A DNA stretch of 64,000 nt from Kribbella jiaozuonensis (lineage in GTDB: Bacteria > Actinomycetota > Actinomycetes > Propionibacteriales > Kribbellaceae): NCBI RefSeq assembly GCF_005233875.1, contig NZ_SZPZ01000002.1:124001-188000 (forward strand), given 5' to 3'. Shown here piece after piece: positions 15,732 to 25,111 of this stretch. Position 1 is the stretch's first letter, and the number at the start of each line of letters is the position of its first letter. A program made the position numbers and the translations under genes. The notes under the pieces were generated by a model. It ran no database searches, was not told the DNA's origin, and was given only the letters and a program-made list of their open reading frames with translations.

Positions 15732-16457
15732 ATGAACGATGGTAGTCCGATTGCGGATGTGGTCGCTCGGATGCAGCAGCGTCTCGACGAGCTGCCGGAG
15801 GAGGTTGCGCATCGGCGGTTCTTCCTCAGTACGTATCTGCGGACGACGCAGGCGGTTGGGAAAGCCATCGATGACGCCCGCTTCGAGGATCCGGCGTGGG
15901 TCGAGGTGTGGGATGTGGAGTTCGCGGAGCTGTACCTCCGAGCCCACGACGCAGATCTCCCGCCCAGGCCCTGGCGGTTGGCGTTTGAGGCTTCGGCTCA
16001 GTTGCCTGCGTTGGGGCATGTGTTGTTGGGGATCAATGCGCATGTGAACTACGACCTGCCGCAGGCGTTGCTTGCGGTGATCAGTGATGAGGACTTCCTG
16101 GATCGGTCTCTGATGGATCGGCGGCGGCGGGATCACGAGCGGATCGACGGTGTGTTGTCGGCCAGAGTGGCGGCGGAGGACGAGGAGTTGGCGGCGACCG
16201 GAGTACGCAGTCTGTTGGACCACGTGCTGACGCCGCTCAACCGGCTGGCCTCGCAGCGGTTCCTGCGTGAGTCCCGCCAGAAGGTCTGGCACAACACGTT
16301 CGAGCTGCAGCGAGCGCGCGTAGCCGGCACCTACGAGCAGCGACTGGCTGAGCTAGAGGTCCTGAGCGCGGCCAAGGTCGCCGACCTCCTGCGACCCGGT
16401 CAGGTGTTGCTCCGACTGGCAGTCACCGGGTTCGGTGTCACGCTGCCACCGGTCTAG
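15732..16457 (+). CDS. DUF5995 family protein
   Basis: 241 residues that match the DUF5995 pattern: an N-terminal VVARMQQRLDELP, then HRRFFLSTYLRTTQAVGKAIDDARFEDPAWVEVWDV, RPWRLAFEAS and HVLLGINAHVNYDLPQALL. The His/Asp/Asn pattern in GINAHVNYDL suggests a metal or ligand site. No experimentally known function. It is divergent from the hypothetical gene at 15120 and overlaps the convergent membrane peptidase gene by four bases. Confidence 0.8.
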   Translation: MNDGSPIADVVARMQQRLDELPEEVAHRRFFLSTYLRTTQAVGKAIDDARFEDPAWVEVWDVEFAELYLRAHDADLPPRPWRLAFEASAQLPALGHVLLGINAHVNYDLPQALLAVISDEDFLDRSLMDRRRRDHERIDGVLSARVAAEDEELAATGVRSLLDHVLTPLNRLASQRFLRESRQKVWHNTFELQRARVAGTYEQRLAELEVLSAAKVADLLRPGQVLLRLAVTGFGVTLPPV

Positions 16458-17164
16458 CTCGGTAGTACTCCGGACCACAGGAAACCGACCGCCAGGCAGA
16501 AGAGCGTCACCAGCCCGAACACACCGACCCACAGCAACGCCGGCACACCAGTCAGCCGACGCAGCTGATCAGCGTCCGAGCTACGCCCCTGCCCGCCACG
16601 CCGTGACCGCTGCAACTCCAGCACCGCCCGCGGTGCCGCCAACAGCAGGAACCACGTAAGCAAGTGAGCAAACGCGGTCTGCACCTCAGCCGACCCCCAC
16701 CACGACACCCCGAACACCACAGCGCCGAACACCAGCACCGACCACAGTCCGAACAAGTTGCGGATCTGCAGCAGCAGAATCACCAGTGCCAGCAACAGTC
16801 CCCACAACAGCGCAACGGCGTACCCGCGACTCAGCACGAACGCTGCAGCCAAGCCGAACAGGGCAGGGCCGGGATAGCCGGCGAGTAGTACTGCGATCAT
16901 GCCCGCGCCGTTCGGCTTGCCGCGCGACACCGTGACGCCAGACGTGTCCGAGTGCAGTCTGATGCCGGCCAGCTTCCGTCCGACCAGTGCGGCGATCAGA
17001 CCGTGCGCGCCCTCGTGAGCGATCGTCACGACCTGCCGCGTGTACTGCCACAACGGTCGCCAGGCGATCAGCAGCAGCGCGACCACACCGGTCCCGATCA
17101 CCAACCGCAGGGACGGCTCGGGCTGGACCGACGTGATGCTGTTCCAGAACTCACTCACCCGCAC
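16454..17164 (-). CDS. Membrane M50-like metallopeptidase
   Basis: 236 residues with several hydrophobic segments. HEGAH (H50, E51, H54) lies inside a membrane helix, the zinc site of site-2-type proteases, followed by GLIAALVGRKLAGIRLHSDTSG, a pattern of M50B-like proteins. The second-site DG motif is not obvious; AGYPGPALFG may replace it. It probably cleaves within the membrane. The GTG at 17164 is followed two codons later by GTG 17158, which is better spaced from AGGA, so the start may be there. No anti-sigma partner is adjacent. Confidence 0.75.
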   Translation of the reverse strand: MRVSEFWNSITSVQPEPSLRLVIGTGVVALLLIAWRPLWQYTRQVVTIAHEGAHGLIAALVGRKLAGIRLHSDTSGVTVSRGKPNGAGMIAVLLAGYPGPALFGLAAAFVLSRGYAVALLWGLLLALVILLLQIRNLFGLWSVLVFGAVVFGVSWWGSAEVQTAFAHLLTWFLLLAAPRAVLELQRSRRGGQGRSSDADQLRRLTGVPALLWVGVFGLVTLFCLAVGFLWSGVLPS

Positions 17165-17269
17165 ATCCTGACAGGCAGGTGGTCAACCGCCCGCCGTTGA
17201 CATCGTCTGGTGCGCGAACGACCGTGGAGAGATCGCGGGGGAGGGGCCGCTTTTGCTTTGGGGGAAGAC

Positions 17270-19255
17270 ATGTCTCAACCACGCACGATGACACGCACGG
17301 GGAAGAAGACCGCAGCAGCCGCGAAGAAGACCGCCGCGAGACGGCGGACCTCGGCAACCGTCAAAGAAGCGCCGGCAGTACCGCTGGCCGACTTCCTCGA
17401 CTCTGCGGGAACGCTGACACTCGACCAGCGCAGACTCCTGGTGGATCAAGCGCTTCTGCTGCTCGGCGAGAACTACGTGCACCTGCCGCTCAAAGTCGCG
17501 ATGCACGCCGTCAATCCGCTGCAGCGTCTGCGGGTGCTGCGCGCCCGGATGGAGCGCCAGACGGACGACACGATGCAGGAAGAGTGGATGTTCCACCGCG
17601 AGATGTCCAGCATCTTCCACTCGGTCCGCGACCTGCACACCAACTACCTGTTGCCGGTGCCGTTCGCCGGGAAGATCGCGTTCCTGCCGTTCATGATCGA
17701 GAAGTGCTACGACCCCGACGGCACCGAGCACTACCTGATCACCCGCACGATCACCGGCTACCAGGCCCCGCAGTTCGGCGCGGGCGCCGAGGTGACGCAC
17801 TGGAACGGTACGCCGATCGCCCGCGCCGTCGCCCTCAACGGAGCCCTGTTCGCAGGCAGCAACGACGCCGCGAACCTCGCCCGCGGCCTCGAATCTCTCA
17901 CGCTCCGCCCGCTCGTGATCCAGTCCCCGCCCGACGAGGACTGGGTGACGCTGACGTACGTCGGTCTCGACGGCTCGAACCAGGAGCTGCGCGAGCAGTG
18001 GAAGGTCGCCACCAACCTCCCGCCGATGACGGACCTGGACGCGGTCAGCGAAGCGTCGGCGCTGATGGGTCTCGATCTCGACTCCGACGAGAAGTCCCGC
18101 GCGAAGAAGGCGCTGTACGTGCGCGATGTCGTCGAACTCGAACGCGGTCAGAGTTCCGCCGAGCTGGCCACACCGGCCGCCGTCGCGGGCGCGGACCTGC
18201 CGACCACGATGCCCGGCGTCTTCCGGGCCCGCGAGGTCGTCACCTCGTCCGGCAACTTCGGCCACCTGCGGATCTTCACGTTCAGCGTGCAGGACCCGGT
18301 CGCGTTCCGGGACGAGTTCGTCCGCCTCGCCGCGATCCTGCCGCAGACCGGCCTGATCGTCGACGTACGCGACAACGGCGGCGGGCACATCTACGCCAGC
18401 GAGTTCACCCTGCAGACGATGACACCGCGACGGATCTCGCCGGAGCCGGTCCAGTTCATCAGTACGCCGCTCAACCTGAAGATCTGCCGCCGGCACAAGG
18501 ACAACCCCGCCGGGATCGATCTCGGCCCGTGGTTCGACTCGCTCGACCTGGCGATCGAGACCGGTGCGCAGTACTCCGCGGCGAAGCCGATCACGCCGGA
18601 GGACGGGGCGAACGACGTCGGGCAGACGTACCACGGCCCGGTGGTGCTGATCACCGATGCGCGGGTCTACTCGGCCACCGACATCTTCACGGCCGGGTTC
18701 GCCGACCACGAGATCGGCACGATCCTCGGCGTCGACGACAACACCGGCGCGGGCGGCGCTAACGTCTGGACCCACGGCCTGCTCGCATCCCTCCTCAACG
18801 AACCGCCGCCACCCGACGAGACCTCGCCGTACATTGCCTTGCCGAACGGCGCGAACCTGCGCGTCGCGATCCGCCGTACGTTGCGCGTCGGCAAGCTGGC
18901 CGGTACGCCGGTCGAGGACCTCGGCGTGAAGCCGCACGAGACGCACCGGATGACCAAGGCCGATCTGCTCGACGGCAACGTCGACCTGCTGAACAAGGCC
19001 GGCGCGCTGCTCGCGGCGCTACCGGTCCGCCGGCTCGAGCTGAAGACGTCGATCAGCGGTACGACGCTGACGGTCGCGATAGATGCCCAGAGCATCGATC
19101 GGGTCGACATCTATCTCGACGAGCGCCCGATCAGCTCCGAGGACCTGACCGGACCACTCAGCATCGACATCCTCGAATCGAACCCCGGCGCGCTGCTGCG
19201 GGCCGACGGGTACGCGTCGGGAACCCTCGTCGCGAGTCGGCGGGTTACCGTCTGA
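17270..19255 (+). CDS. S41-family peptidase (C-terminal processing protease-like)
   Basis: 661 residues. A basic Lys/Ala-rich N-terminal tail (TGKKTAAAAKKTAARRR) precedes a helical domain. The peptidase core has TGLIVDVRDNGGGHIYASE and VVLITDARVYSATDIFTAGFADHEIG with the probable nucleophile serine in VYSATD, then TILGVDDNTGAGG. A GAEVTHWNGTPI segment resembles the substrate-binding region of tail-specific proteases. There is no classical signal peptide, so it may be cytoplasmic. ATG 17270 has GGGGAAG just upstream. Cleavage targets are unknown. Confidence 0.8.
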   Translation: MSQPRTMTRTGKKTAAAAKKTAARRRTSATVKEAPAVPLADFLDSAGTLTLDQRRLLVDQALLLLGENYVHLPLKVAMHAVNPLQRLRVLRARMERQTDDTMQEEWMFHREMSSIFHSVRDLHTNYLLPVPFAGKIAFLPFMIEKCYDPDGTEHYLITRTITGYQAPQFGAGAEVTHWNGTPIARAVALNGALFAGSNDAANLARGLESLTLRPLVIQSPPDEDWVTLTYVGLDGSNQELREQWKVATNLPPMTDLDAVSEASALMGLDLDSDEKSRAKKALYVRDVVELERGQSSAELATPAAVAGADLPTTMPGVFRAREVVTSSGNFGHLRIFTFSVQDPVAFRDEFVRLAAILPQTGLIVDVRDNGGGHIYASEFTLQTMTPRRISPEPVQFISTPLNLKICRRHKDNPAGIDLGPWFDSLDLAIETGAQYSAAKPITPEDGANDVGQTYHGPVVLITDARVYSATDIFTAGFADHEIGTILGVDDNTGAGGANVWTHGLLASLLNEPPPPDETSPYIALPNGANLRVAIRRTLRVGKLAGTPVEDLGVKPHETHRMTKADLLDGNVDLLNKAGALLAALPVRRLELKTSISGTTLTVAIDAQSIDRVDIYLDERPISSEDLTGPLSIDILESNPGALLRADGYASGTLVASRRVTV

Positions 19256-19258
19256 GGT

Positions 19259-20473
19259 ATGCAGACCCTTCACCTGACCGCCGAGGAAGAGGCAATGCTC
19301 GGCGGTCGGGACGGGGAGGGCGTCGCGCTCGCGATGCGGGTGATCGTCGGGCAGGCGCGGATCTCGGATGCGCCGCGGCTCGTCGAGATCACGTCCGCGC
19401 ACGTCGACTCGTGCCTGTACCACGGTCAGGTCAGCCTCGACTTCGCCCACCGCCTCGGCGACCTGGGCGCCCGCGTACGCGTCCCGACCACGCTGAACGT
19501 CGGCTCGATGGACCTCATCCATCCGGCCCTCGTCCGCGATCAGGAGCTCGCCACCGCGGGGCGTGAGCTCATGACGGCGTACGTCGACCTCGGATGTACG
19601 CCGACGTTCACCTGCGCGCCGTACCAGCTGCCGAACCGGCCCGCGCTCGGCGAGCACATCGCCTGGGCGGAGTCGAACGCGATCGTGTTCGCGAACTCGG
19701 TCCTCGGCGCCCGGACGGATCGGTACGGCGACTTCCTCGACGTCTGCGCCGCGATCACCGGACGAGCGCCGTACGCCGGACTGCAGACGACCGAGGCGCG
19801 GCAGGGGACCGTGGTGTTCGACTGCCGGCCGCTGGGTGACTTCCTCCACACCGAGCTGGCGTATCCGTTGCTCGGGCACCACATCGGCTCGGTCGTAGGT
19901 GCCGGAATCCCTGTGCTGGTAGGGATTCCAGCGGATGTGACCGAGGACGACCTGAAGGCACTCGGCGCAGCGGCGGCATCCGCTGGGGGAGTCGCGCTGT
20001 TCCACGCGGTCGACATCACGCCCGAGGCGCCGCGTGAATTCGCCGACCTGCCGACAAGCGAGGTCGATCTCGCCACCTTGCAGCGCGTCAGGCGGGAGCT
20101 GTCGACGACCGGCGAGCTCGATGCGGTGAGCGTCGGTACGCCGCACGCGTCGTACGCCGAATGCCTGCGACTTGCCGAGCTGGTCGCGGACGGGCCGCCG
20201 TTCAAGGTGCCGTTCTACCTGTCGACCGGCCGCGCGACGCGGGGACGCCTCGGCCCGACGCTCGAGGTGTTGGAGAACGCAGGCGTGACTGTTGTCGTCG
20301 ACACCTGCACGTACGTCACGGCGATCCTGTCGCCCGACTGGAAGAACGTGATGACGAACTCCGGCAAGTGGGCGCACTACGCACCCGGAAACATCAACGT
20401 CAACGCGGTCCTCGGCTCGCTCGCCGAATGTGTCGCCTCGGCCCGCGCCGGTCAGGTCGTGCTCGACTCATGA
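19259..20473 (+). CDS. Aconitase X, large (catalytic) subunit
   Basis: 404 residues starting MQTLHLTAEEEAMLGGRDGEGVALAMRVIV, diagnostic of the aconitase X catalytic subunit (formerly DUF521). Cysteines that could hold the metal site are in GCTPTFTCAPYQLPN, DTCTYVTA and the SGKWAHYAPGNI segment. Family members dehydrate hydroxy acids: archaeal ones act on mevalonate 5-phosphate and several bacterial ones on cis-3-hydroxy-L-proline. No proline or mevalonate genes are adjacent, so the substrate is open. Its TGA overlaps the start of the small subunit (ATGA), a standard pair. Confidence 0.88.
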   Translation: MQTLHLTAEEEAMLGGRDGEGVALAMRVIVGQARISDAPRLVEITSAHVDSCLYHGQVSLDFAHRLGDLGARVRVPTTLNVGSMDLIHPALVRDQELATAGRELMTAYVDLGCTPTFTCAPYQLPNRPALGEHIAWAESNAIVFANSVLGARTDRYGDFLDVCAAITGRAPYAGLQTTEARQGTVVFDCRPLGDFLHTELAYPLLGHHIGSVVGAGIPVLVGIPADVTEDDLKALGAAAASAGGVALFHAVDITPEAPREFADLPTSEVDLATLQRVRRELSTTGELDAVSVGTPHASYAECLRLAELVADGPPFKVPFYLSTGRATRGRLGPTLEVLENAGVTVVVDTCTYVTAILSPDWKNVMTNSGKWAHYAPGNINVNAVLGSLAECVASARAGQVVLDS

Positions 20474-20880
20474 TCCAAGGCCGCACTCTCCACCCCGGCA
20501 CCGCGACCGGCGAGCCCATCCGCCTCACGGCGCCGCTCTCGTTCTGGGGCGGCACCGACGAACACGGCCGCATCGTCGACGCCCATCACCCCCAGCGCGG
20601 CGCCGTCCTCACCGGCCGCATCCTGCTGATGGAATCCGGCCGCGGCTCGAGCTCAGCGAGCAGCGTCCTCGCCGAACAGATCCGCGCCCGCACCGCTCCC
20701 GCCGCGATCATTCTGACCCGCCCCGACCCGATCATCCCGCTCGGCGCCCTCGTCGCCGCCGAGCTCTACAACCTCAACCTCCCGGTCGTCGTCGCGCCGT
20801 ACGACGACATCCCGGACCACGCACTCGTCCACATCGACGCGACACCGGCCCGCGCGACCATCACCTGGACGACCGCATGA
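20470..20880 (+). CDS. Aconitase X, small (swivel) subunit, DUF126
   Basis: 136 residues starting MIQGRTLHPGTATGEPIRLTAPLSFWGG, the well-conserved head of the swivel subunit, with GRILLMESGRGSSSASSVLAE as the conserved Ser-rich motif and PIIPLGALVAAELY after it. It completes the aconitase X active site with the product of the preceding gene. The coding strand is strongly biased to C in third positions compared with the large subunit. The last 20 bases overlap the convergent MFS gene. Confidence 0.88.
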   Translation: MIQGRTLHPGTATGEPIRLTAPLSFWGGTDEHGRIVDAHHPQRGAVLTGRILLMESGRGSSSASSVLAEQIRARTAPAAIILTRPDPIIPLGALVAAELYNLNLPVVVAPYDDIPDHALVHIDATPARATITWTTA

Positions 20881-22021
20881 GTACGGCGGTTGCGCCGAAC
20901 AGGACCGCGCAACCGGTGAGGGCAAGCGGCAGGGTGGTGAGGCCGGCAAGGGTGGAGATCGTGACGCCGCAGACGATCTCGCCGAGGTACTCGAGTTGGG
21001 CCAGGAACGAGTGGGTTGTCGCGCGGATGTCCGCGGTCGTGCGGCTGTTGATCCAGATCGTGCTGATGACCCGGGTCAGCGGGTTGACGATTCCGTTCAG
21101 GAGCACGACGGCGATCGCGCCGAGGACCGGATCGCGGGCGAATGCGAGCAGCAGCATGCTGAGTACGCCGACGAGGGCGGCCAGCGCGTAGTCGGTCGCG
21201 GCGTGGCTGCTGTTGATGCGGTTGGTGACGAGCCGGAGTACGAGCGCGCCGACGACCAGCCCGACCACGCCGAGCGCGGTGAACCACAGGATCGAGGGCG
21301 GCAGACCGAGGTCGATCAATTGCTTCTGGGTGAGTCGACCGGCGGCATCCGAAGCGCCGTTGACGAGGAACGTCGCGGCGAAGATCAGCAGGATCGCGCG
21401 GCTCCGTCGTACGAGCGTGACGCCGCGGACGAACGTGGTCCAGGACGTGGACCAGCGGGCCGTGCGGGTCGGGACGAAGTTGTGCTCGGTGAAGCGGAAC
21501 CCGACGTACAGCGCGAGCGACATCATCGCGGCGCCGGCGACGACGATCGTGACGTCGCGCCGGGTCGCCCAGGCGAGCAGGCCGAGTGTGATGAGCCCGG
21601 TCGCGGCACCGGTCAGCTGGGCGCGGGCGGCGCGGGTGAGGACGAAGTTGATCCGGTCGGGTCGATCGAGCTCGTCGGTGATCAGCGCGACGTCCGATCC
21701 GCTCGCGAACGTCCACGAGATACCCCAGAGCACCTGGGTCGCGAGGAGCGCCGGGAACGACTCGAACAGCCCGGTCGCGAGCATCGCCGTACCCATCAGC
21801 ACCTGTGAGATGACCAGCGACCACTTGCGGCTGATCGTGTCCGCGATGACACCGGCCGGTACTTCGAACACGAGCGCGAACGCACTCTGCACCGACCCGA
21901 TCAGCACGAGCTGGGCCGGGGAGAGGCCGGCGTCAACGACCAGGTAGACGCTCGTGACCAGCCACCACCCGTTGTGCAGGACCGCGCGCACCCAGGTCCA
22001 GCGGATGAAGACCGTCTCCAT
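20861..22021 (-). CDS. MFS transporter
   Basis: About 386 residues with roughly twelve hydrophobic segments. FEVPAGVIADTISRKWSLVIS is the loop 2-3 signature of major facilitator proteins. ALITDELDRPDRINFVLTRAARAQL is the typical cytosolic region after helix 4. Substrate unknown. I chose METVFIRWTW at 22021 (GGAAGGAT upstream); an in-frame ATG at 22063 would add 14 residues. The C-terminus ends ATAVLMRSSR. Confidence 0.82.
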   Translation of the reverse strand: METVFIRWTWVRAVLHNGWWLVTSVYLVVDAGLSPAQLVLIGSVQSAFALVFEVPAGVIADTISRKWSLVISQVLMGTAMLATGLFESFPALLATQVLWGISWTFASGSDVALITDELDRPDRINFVLTRAARAQLTGAATGLITLGLLAWATRRDVTIVVAGAAMMSLALYVGFRFTEHNFVPTRTARWSTSWTTFVRGVTLVRRSRAILLIFAATFLVNGASDAAGRLTQKQLIDLGLPPSILWFTALGVVGLVVGALVLRLVTNRINSSHAATDYALAALVGVLSMLLLAFARDPVLGAIAVVLLNGIVNPLTRVISTIWINSRTTADIRATTHSFLAQLEYLGEIVCGVTISTLAGLTTLPLALTGCAVLFGATAVLMRSSR

Positions 22022-22187
22022 GCCGGCCGATCCTTCCGGGCGCAACGCTGCGGCGCCAGCCAATATCCCAGCGCTGTGAGGTGAGGATCACAGTGCAAAA
22101 CGAATGACCGTTCTTGATATCGGCCGGGCGTCAGGCGCAGGGTGGAATTACAGAGAACGAGCGTTCGGTTTGAGGCTGGGGGTCGGC

Positions 22188-23018
22188 ATGGCGCAGATGA
22201 CTCTGGACCGGGTGGGGCAACCCGCGCTTCCGGAGCTGGGGCGGAATCGTCGGGGTGGGGTGTGGCGGATCGTCCGCGAGGTGGGGCTGCTGGCGGTGCT
22301 GTTCGGGGTCTACAACCTCGGCCGGTTCCTGTCGGCGGAACACTCCGGGTCAGCGATCAAGCACGCCCACGAGCTGATCCGGTGGGAGGCCTGGCTCGGG
22401 CTGCCGAGCGAGGCGACGTTCCAGCAGCACGCGCTCCAGGTCGACGGACTCGCCCGCATCGCCAACCTCTTCTACGCGACAGTGCACTTCCCGCTGACCG
22501 CGATGGTCCTGCTGTGGTTGATGATTCGTCGCCCGGCCGAGTACGGGAAGGCGCGCTGGGCGCTCGCGTCACTGACCGGGCTGGCGTTGATCGGGCACAT
22601 GCTCTTCCCGCTCGCGCCGCCGCGGATGATGCCGGGTTGGGTGGACACCGGAGTGCTGCTCGGCCAGTCGGTCTACGGGCCGAGCACGCACTCCGGGGTT
22701 GCGAATCAGTTCGCTGCGATGCCGAGTCTGCACGTCGGCTGGGCGCTGATGGTGGCGGTGTTCCTGATCCGCGCGACGCGATCGCGGTGGCGCTGGCTGT
22801 GGATCGCACACCCGTTGCTCACCTTCACGGTCGTTGTGGTCACGGCGAACCACTACTGGCTGGACGGTCTGGTCGCGATCGCGCTCGCAGTACCGCTGCT
22901 TCTGATCTTCGACAGCTCGTCGCCGGCACGGACCAGGAACGGCTCGCGCTCCAGCACCAGCCTGGCCGCGGCCGCGCCGATGTCGAACCAGAGCCCGATC
23001 AGTTCGAGCCGGCCCTGA
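22188..23018 (+). CDS. PAP2-superfamily membrane phosphatase/transferase
   Basis: About 276 residues with six hydrophobic helices. AMPSLHVGWALM and HYWLDGLVAIAL are motifs 2 and 3 of the PAP2 acid-phosphatase fold as found in inositolphosphotransferase (Aur1/Ipt1-like) proteins. It likely acts on lipid phosphates at the membrane. The start may be ATG 22104 instead; neither has a strong ribosome site. The last about 55 codons (FDSSSPARTRNGSRSS...) run antisense to the 3' end of the SulP gene and have Ser/Arg-rich, non-family-like composition, suggesting a read-on C-terminal extension. Confidence 0.75.
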   Translation: MAQMTLDRVGQPALPELGRNRRGGVWRIVREVGLLAVLFGVYNLGRFLSAEHSGSAIKHAHELIRWEAWLGLPSEATFQQHALQVDGLARIANLFYATVHFPLTAMVLLWLMIRRPAEYGKARWALASLTGLALIGHMLFPLAPPRMMPGWVDTGVLLGQSVYGPSTHSGVANQFAAMPSLHVGWALMVAVFLIRATRSRWRWLWIAHPLLTFTVVVVTANHYWLDGLVAIALAVPLLLIFDSSSPARTRNGSRSSTSLAAAAPMSNQSPISSSRP

Positions 23019-24991
23019 GCCTCGGCCTCGCGGACACAGGCGAAGCTCCGCAGGTTCTCGAGTTGTACGGCGACATTCGCGACTGACAGCTTGTCCGCGG
23101 GCGAGAGCTTCACGCCGGTTGCCGGATCGATGATGTCCGGCAGCGCGACCGCACGCCGTAGCGACGGCTCGAGGTGCCGCAGCCAGCTCTCCAGGCCTGA
23201 ACCCTCCGGTACGTCGGCCGCGAGCGCGGCCGCGGCGGCGCCGCAGGAGGAATGACCGCAGACCACGATCGACTTCACGCCGAGTACTTCGACGGCGTAC
23301 TCGATCGCGGCGTCGACCGAGCTGCTGTTCGAGCCCTTCGGCGGCACGAGATTGCCGATGTTCCGCACGCAGAACTGGTCGCCCGGCCCGCTGGTGGTGA
23401 TCATCGTCGGCACGATCCGCGAGTCCGCGCAGGTGATGAACAGATGCTCCGGTCGTTGCCCCTCGGCCGCGAGTCGCGCCAGCAGCGGCCGGATCTCGTC
23501 GGCCGACGCCTCGAACTCGCGGACCCCGTCCAGCATCGATACCTGCCGGCCGGACTGAGCGGGATTCACCTCGACCGTGCCGCCGCGGGCGATGTGTCCA
23601 CGGCGCCAGTCCTCGATCGCCTCGTACGCCGCGTGGTCGAGATGGTCCACGGTGAGCTCGACCCGGACCGTGGCGCCGGCAGGGATGGACCGCAGCGTCC
23701 GCACGAGCGACGCGACCCCCAGGAATACGAGCGTGCCGCGGATCCGCACGGTCCACACGCCGTCGGACTCGGTCGCGGTGACGGTCGCGCGAGCAAGTCG
23801 GTACAGCACGCGGATGACGGCAAGGATCAGTCCGAGCAATACACCTTCGGCGAGTCCGAGTACGGCGACGCCGACCGCGGTCACGACGTACACGAGCAAC
23901 TCGTCGTGCCTGCGCAACGTGCGGATGTGAGCGAGCTGCACCAATCGCAATCCGGTGACGAGCAGTACGCCGGCCAGCGCGGCCATCGGGATCAGCTCGA
24001 GCATCGCACCGGCGGCGAGCACGAACGCGGCGATCCACAGGCCGTGCATGATCGCTGACGCCCGGGTCCGCGCGCCGGCCGCGACGTTGGTCGACGAGCG
24101 GACGATCACGCCGGTGACCGGCATACCGCCGAGGGCACCGGACAAGGCGTTCGCGGCGCCCTGCCCGATCAGCTCGCGATCGAGGTTGCTCCGGTTGCCG
24201 CGATGAAGCTTGTCCACGGCAACAGCCGACAGCAACGACTCGACACTGGCGACCAGGGCAACGGTCAGTACTGCGGTGACGATCTCGATCGGCGTGCCTT
24301 CGGGCATCGTCGGCAGGATCAGACTCTGCAACGGATGGTCCGGCAGGTCGACCCGCGTCACGTCGGGCATCCAGACCGCGGCCAGCGCAGTCACGGCGAC
24401 GACAGCAACAAGTGGCGCCGGAATCACCTTTATTCTGGGGATTCTTGGCCAGGCGAGCACGACGGCGACCGTCAAGATGCCGACGGCAACGGAATGTCCG
24501 TGGTGCGTCATCAGTTGCGCGGGGAGCGCGATCACGTTGTCGATCAGCGAGCTCTGGGCCTTGCCGCCGAGCACGACGTGCAGCTGTTGTACGGCGATCG
24601 TCACGCCGATCCCGGCGAGCATGCCGTGCACGACGGCGGGTGACAGCGAGAGCGCCAGCCGCCCGATGCGGGTGACGCCGAGCAGGATCTGCACGACACC
24701 GGCCGCGCAGGTGATCGCAGCGGTCGCGGCCCAGCCGAACTGGGTGACGAGGCCGGCGACGACCACGGTCAGGCCCGCGGCCGGACCGCTGACCTGCAAG
24801 GGGGATCCGCCGAGCGCACCGGCGACGACGCCGCCGACCACAGCGGCCACCAGGCCGGCGATCAGCGGCGCGCCGGATGCGGCGGCGATCCCCAAGGAGA
24901 GGGGTATTGCAATGAGGAAGACCACCAGCGATGCAGGGAGATCGTGGTGAAGAATGGTCTTCCAGAGTGCGGGAGTGGGTGAGGTCGGCAC
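22853..24991 (-). CDS. SulP-family anion transporter fused to beta-carbonic anhydrase
   Basis: 712 residues. Residues 1 to about 400 are a SulP permease (MFLIAIPLSLGIAAASGAP-like start, VSGPAAGLTVVVAG, GALGGMPVTGVIVRSS). A short STAS-like region follows at about 410-465. Residues about 490-690 are a beta-class carbonic anhydrase with zinc ligands C521, D523 (CADSR), H580 and C583 (HSSCG). Such fusions are thought to move bicarbonate or sulfate and couple it to CO2 hydration. GTG start at 24991 with GGAGG upstream. Its 3' end overlaps the PAP2 gene by 166 bases. Confidence 0.9.
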   Translation of the reverse strand: MPTSPTPALWKTILHHDLPASLVVFLIAIPLSLGIAAASGAPLIAGLVAAVVGGVVAGALGGSPLQVSGPAAGLTVVVAGLVTQFGWAATAAITCAAGVVQILLGVTRIGRLALSLSPAVVHGMLAGIGVTIAVQQLHVVLGGKAQSSLIDNVIALPAQLMTHHGHSVAVGILTVAVVLAWPRIPRIKVIPAPLVAVVAVTALAAVWMPDVTRVDLPDHPLQSLILPTMPEGTPIEIVTAVLTVALVASVESLLSAVAVDKLHRGNRSNLDRELIGQGAANALSGALGGMPVTGVIVRSSTNVAAGARTRASAIMHGLWIAAFVLAAGAMLELIPMAALAGVLLVTGLRLVQLAHIRTLRRHDELLVYVVTAVGVAVLGLAEGVLLGLILAVIRVLYRLARATVTATESDGVWTVRIRGTLVFLGVASLVRTLRSIPAGATVRVELTVDHLDHAAYEAIEDWRRGHIARGGTVEVNPAQSGRQVSMLDGVREFEASADEIRPLLARLAAEGQRPEHLFITCADSRIVPTMITTSGPGDQFCVRNIGNLVPPKGSNSSSVDAAIEYAVEVLGVKSIVVCGHSSCGAAAAALAADVPEGSGLESWLRHLEPSLRRAVALPDIIDPATGVKLSPADKLSVANVAVQLENLRSFACVREAEAQGRLELIGLWFDIGAAAARLVLEREPFLVRAGDELSKIRSSGTASAIATRPSSQ

Positions 24992-25111
24992 GGGTGGTCC
25001 TCCGGCGTCGGTGCTCAGGGCAACTGCTCGGGCATCAGGCGTCGAAACAAAGAGTGTCGATCTGGTTACCCACTGTACTTACCCGTTCAAGCCCACACCA
25101 GCGGCAATTGC

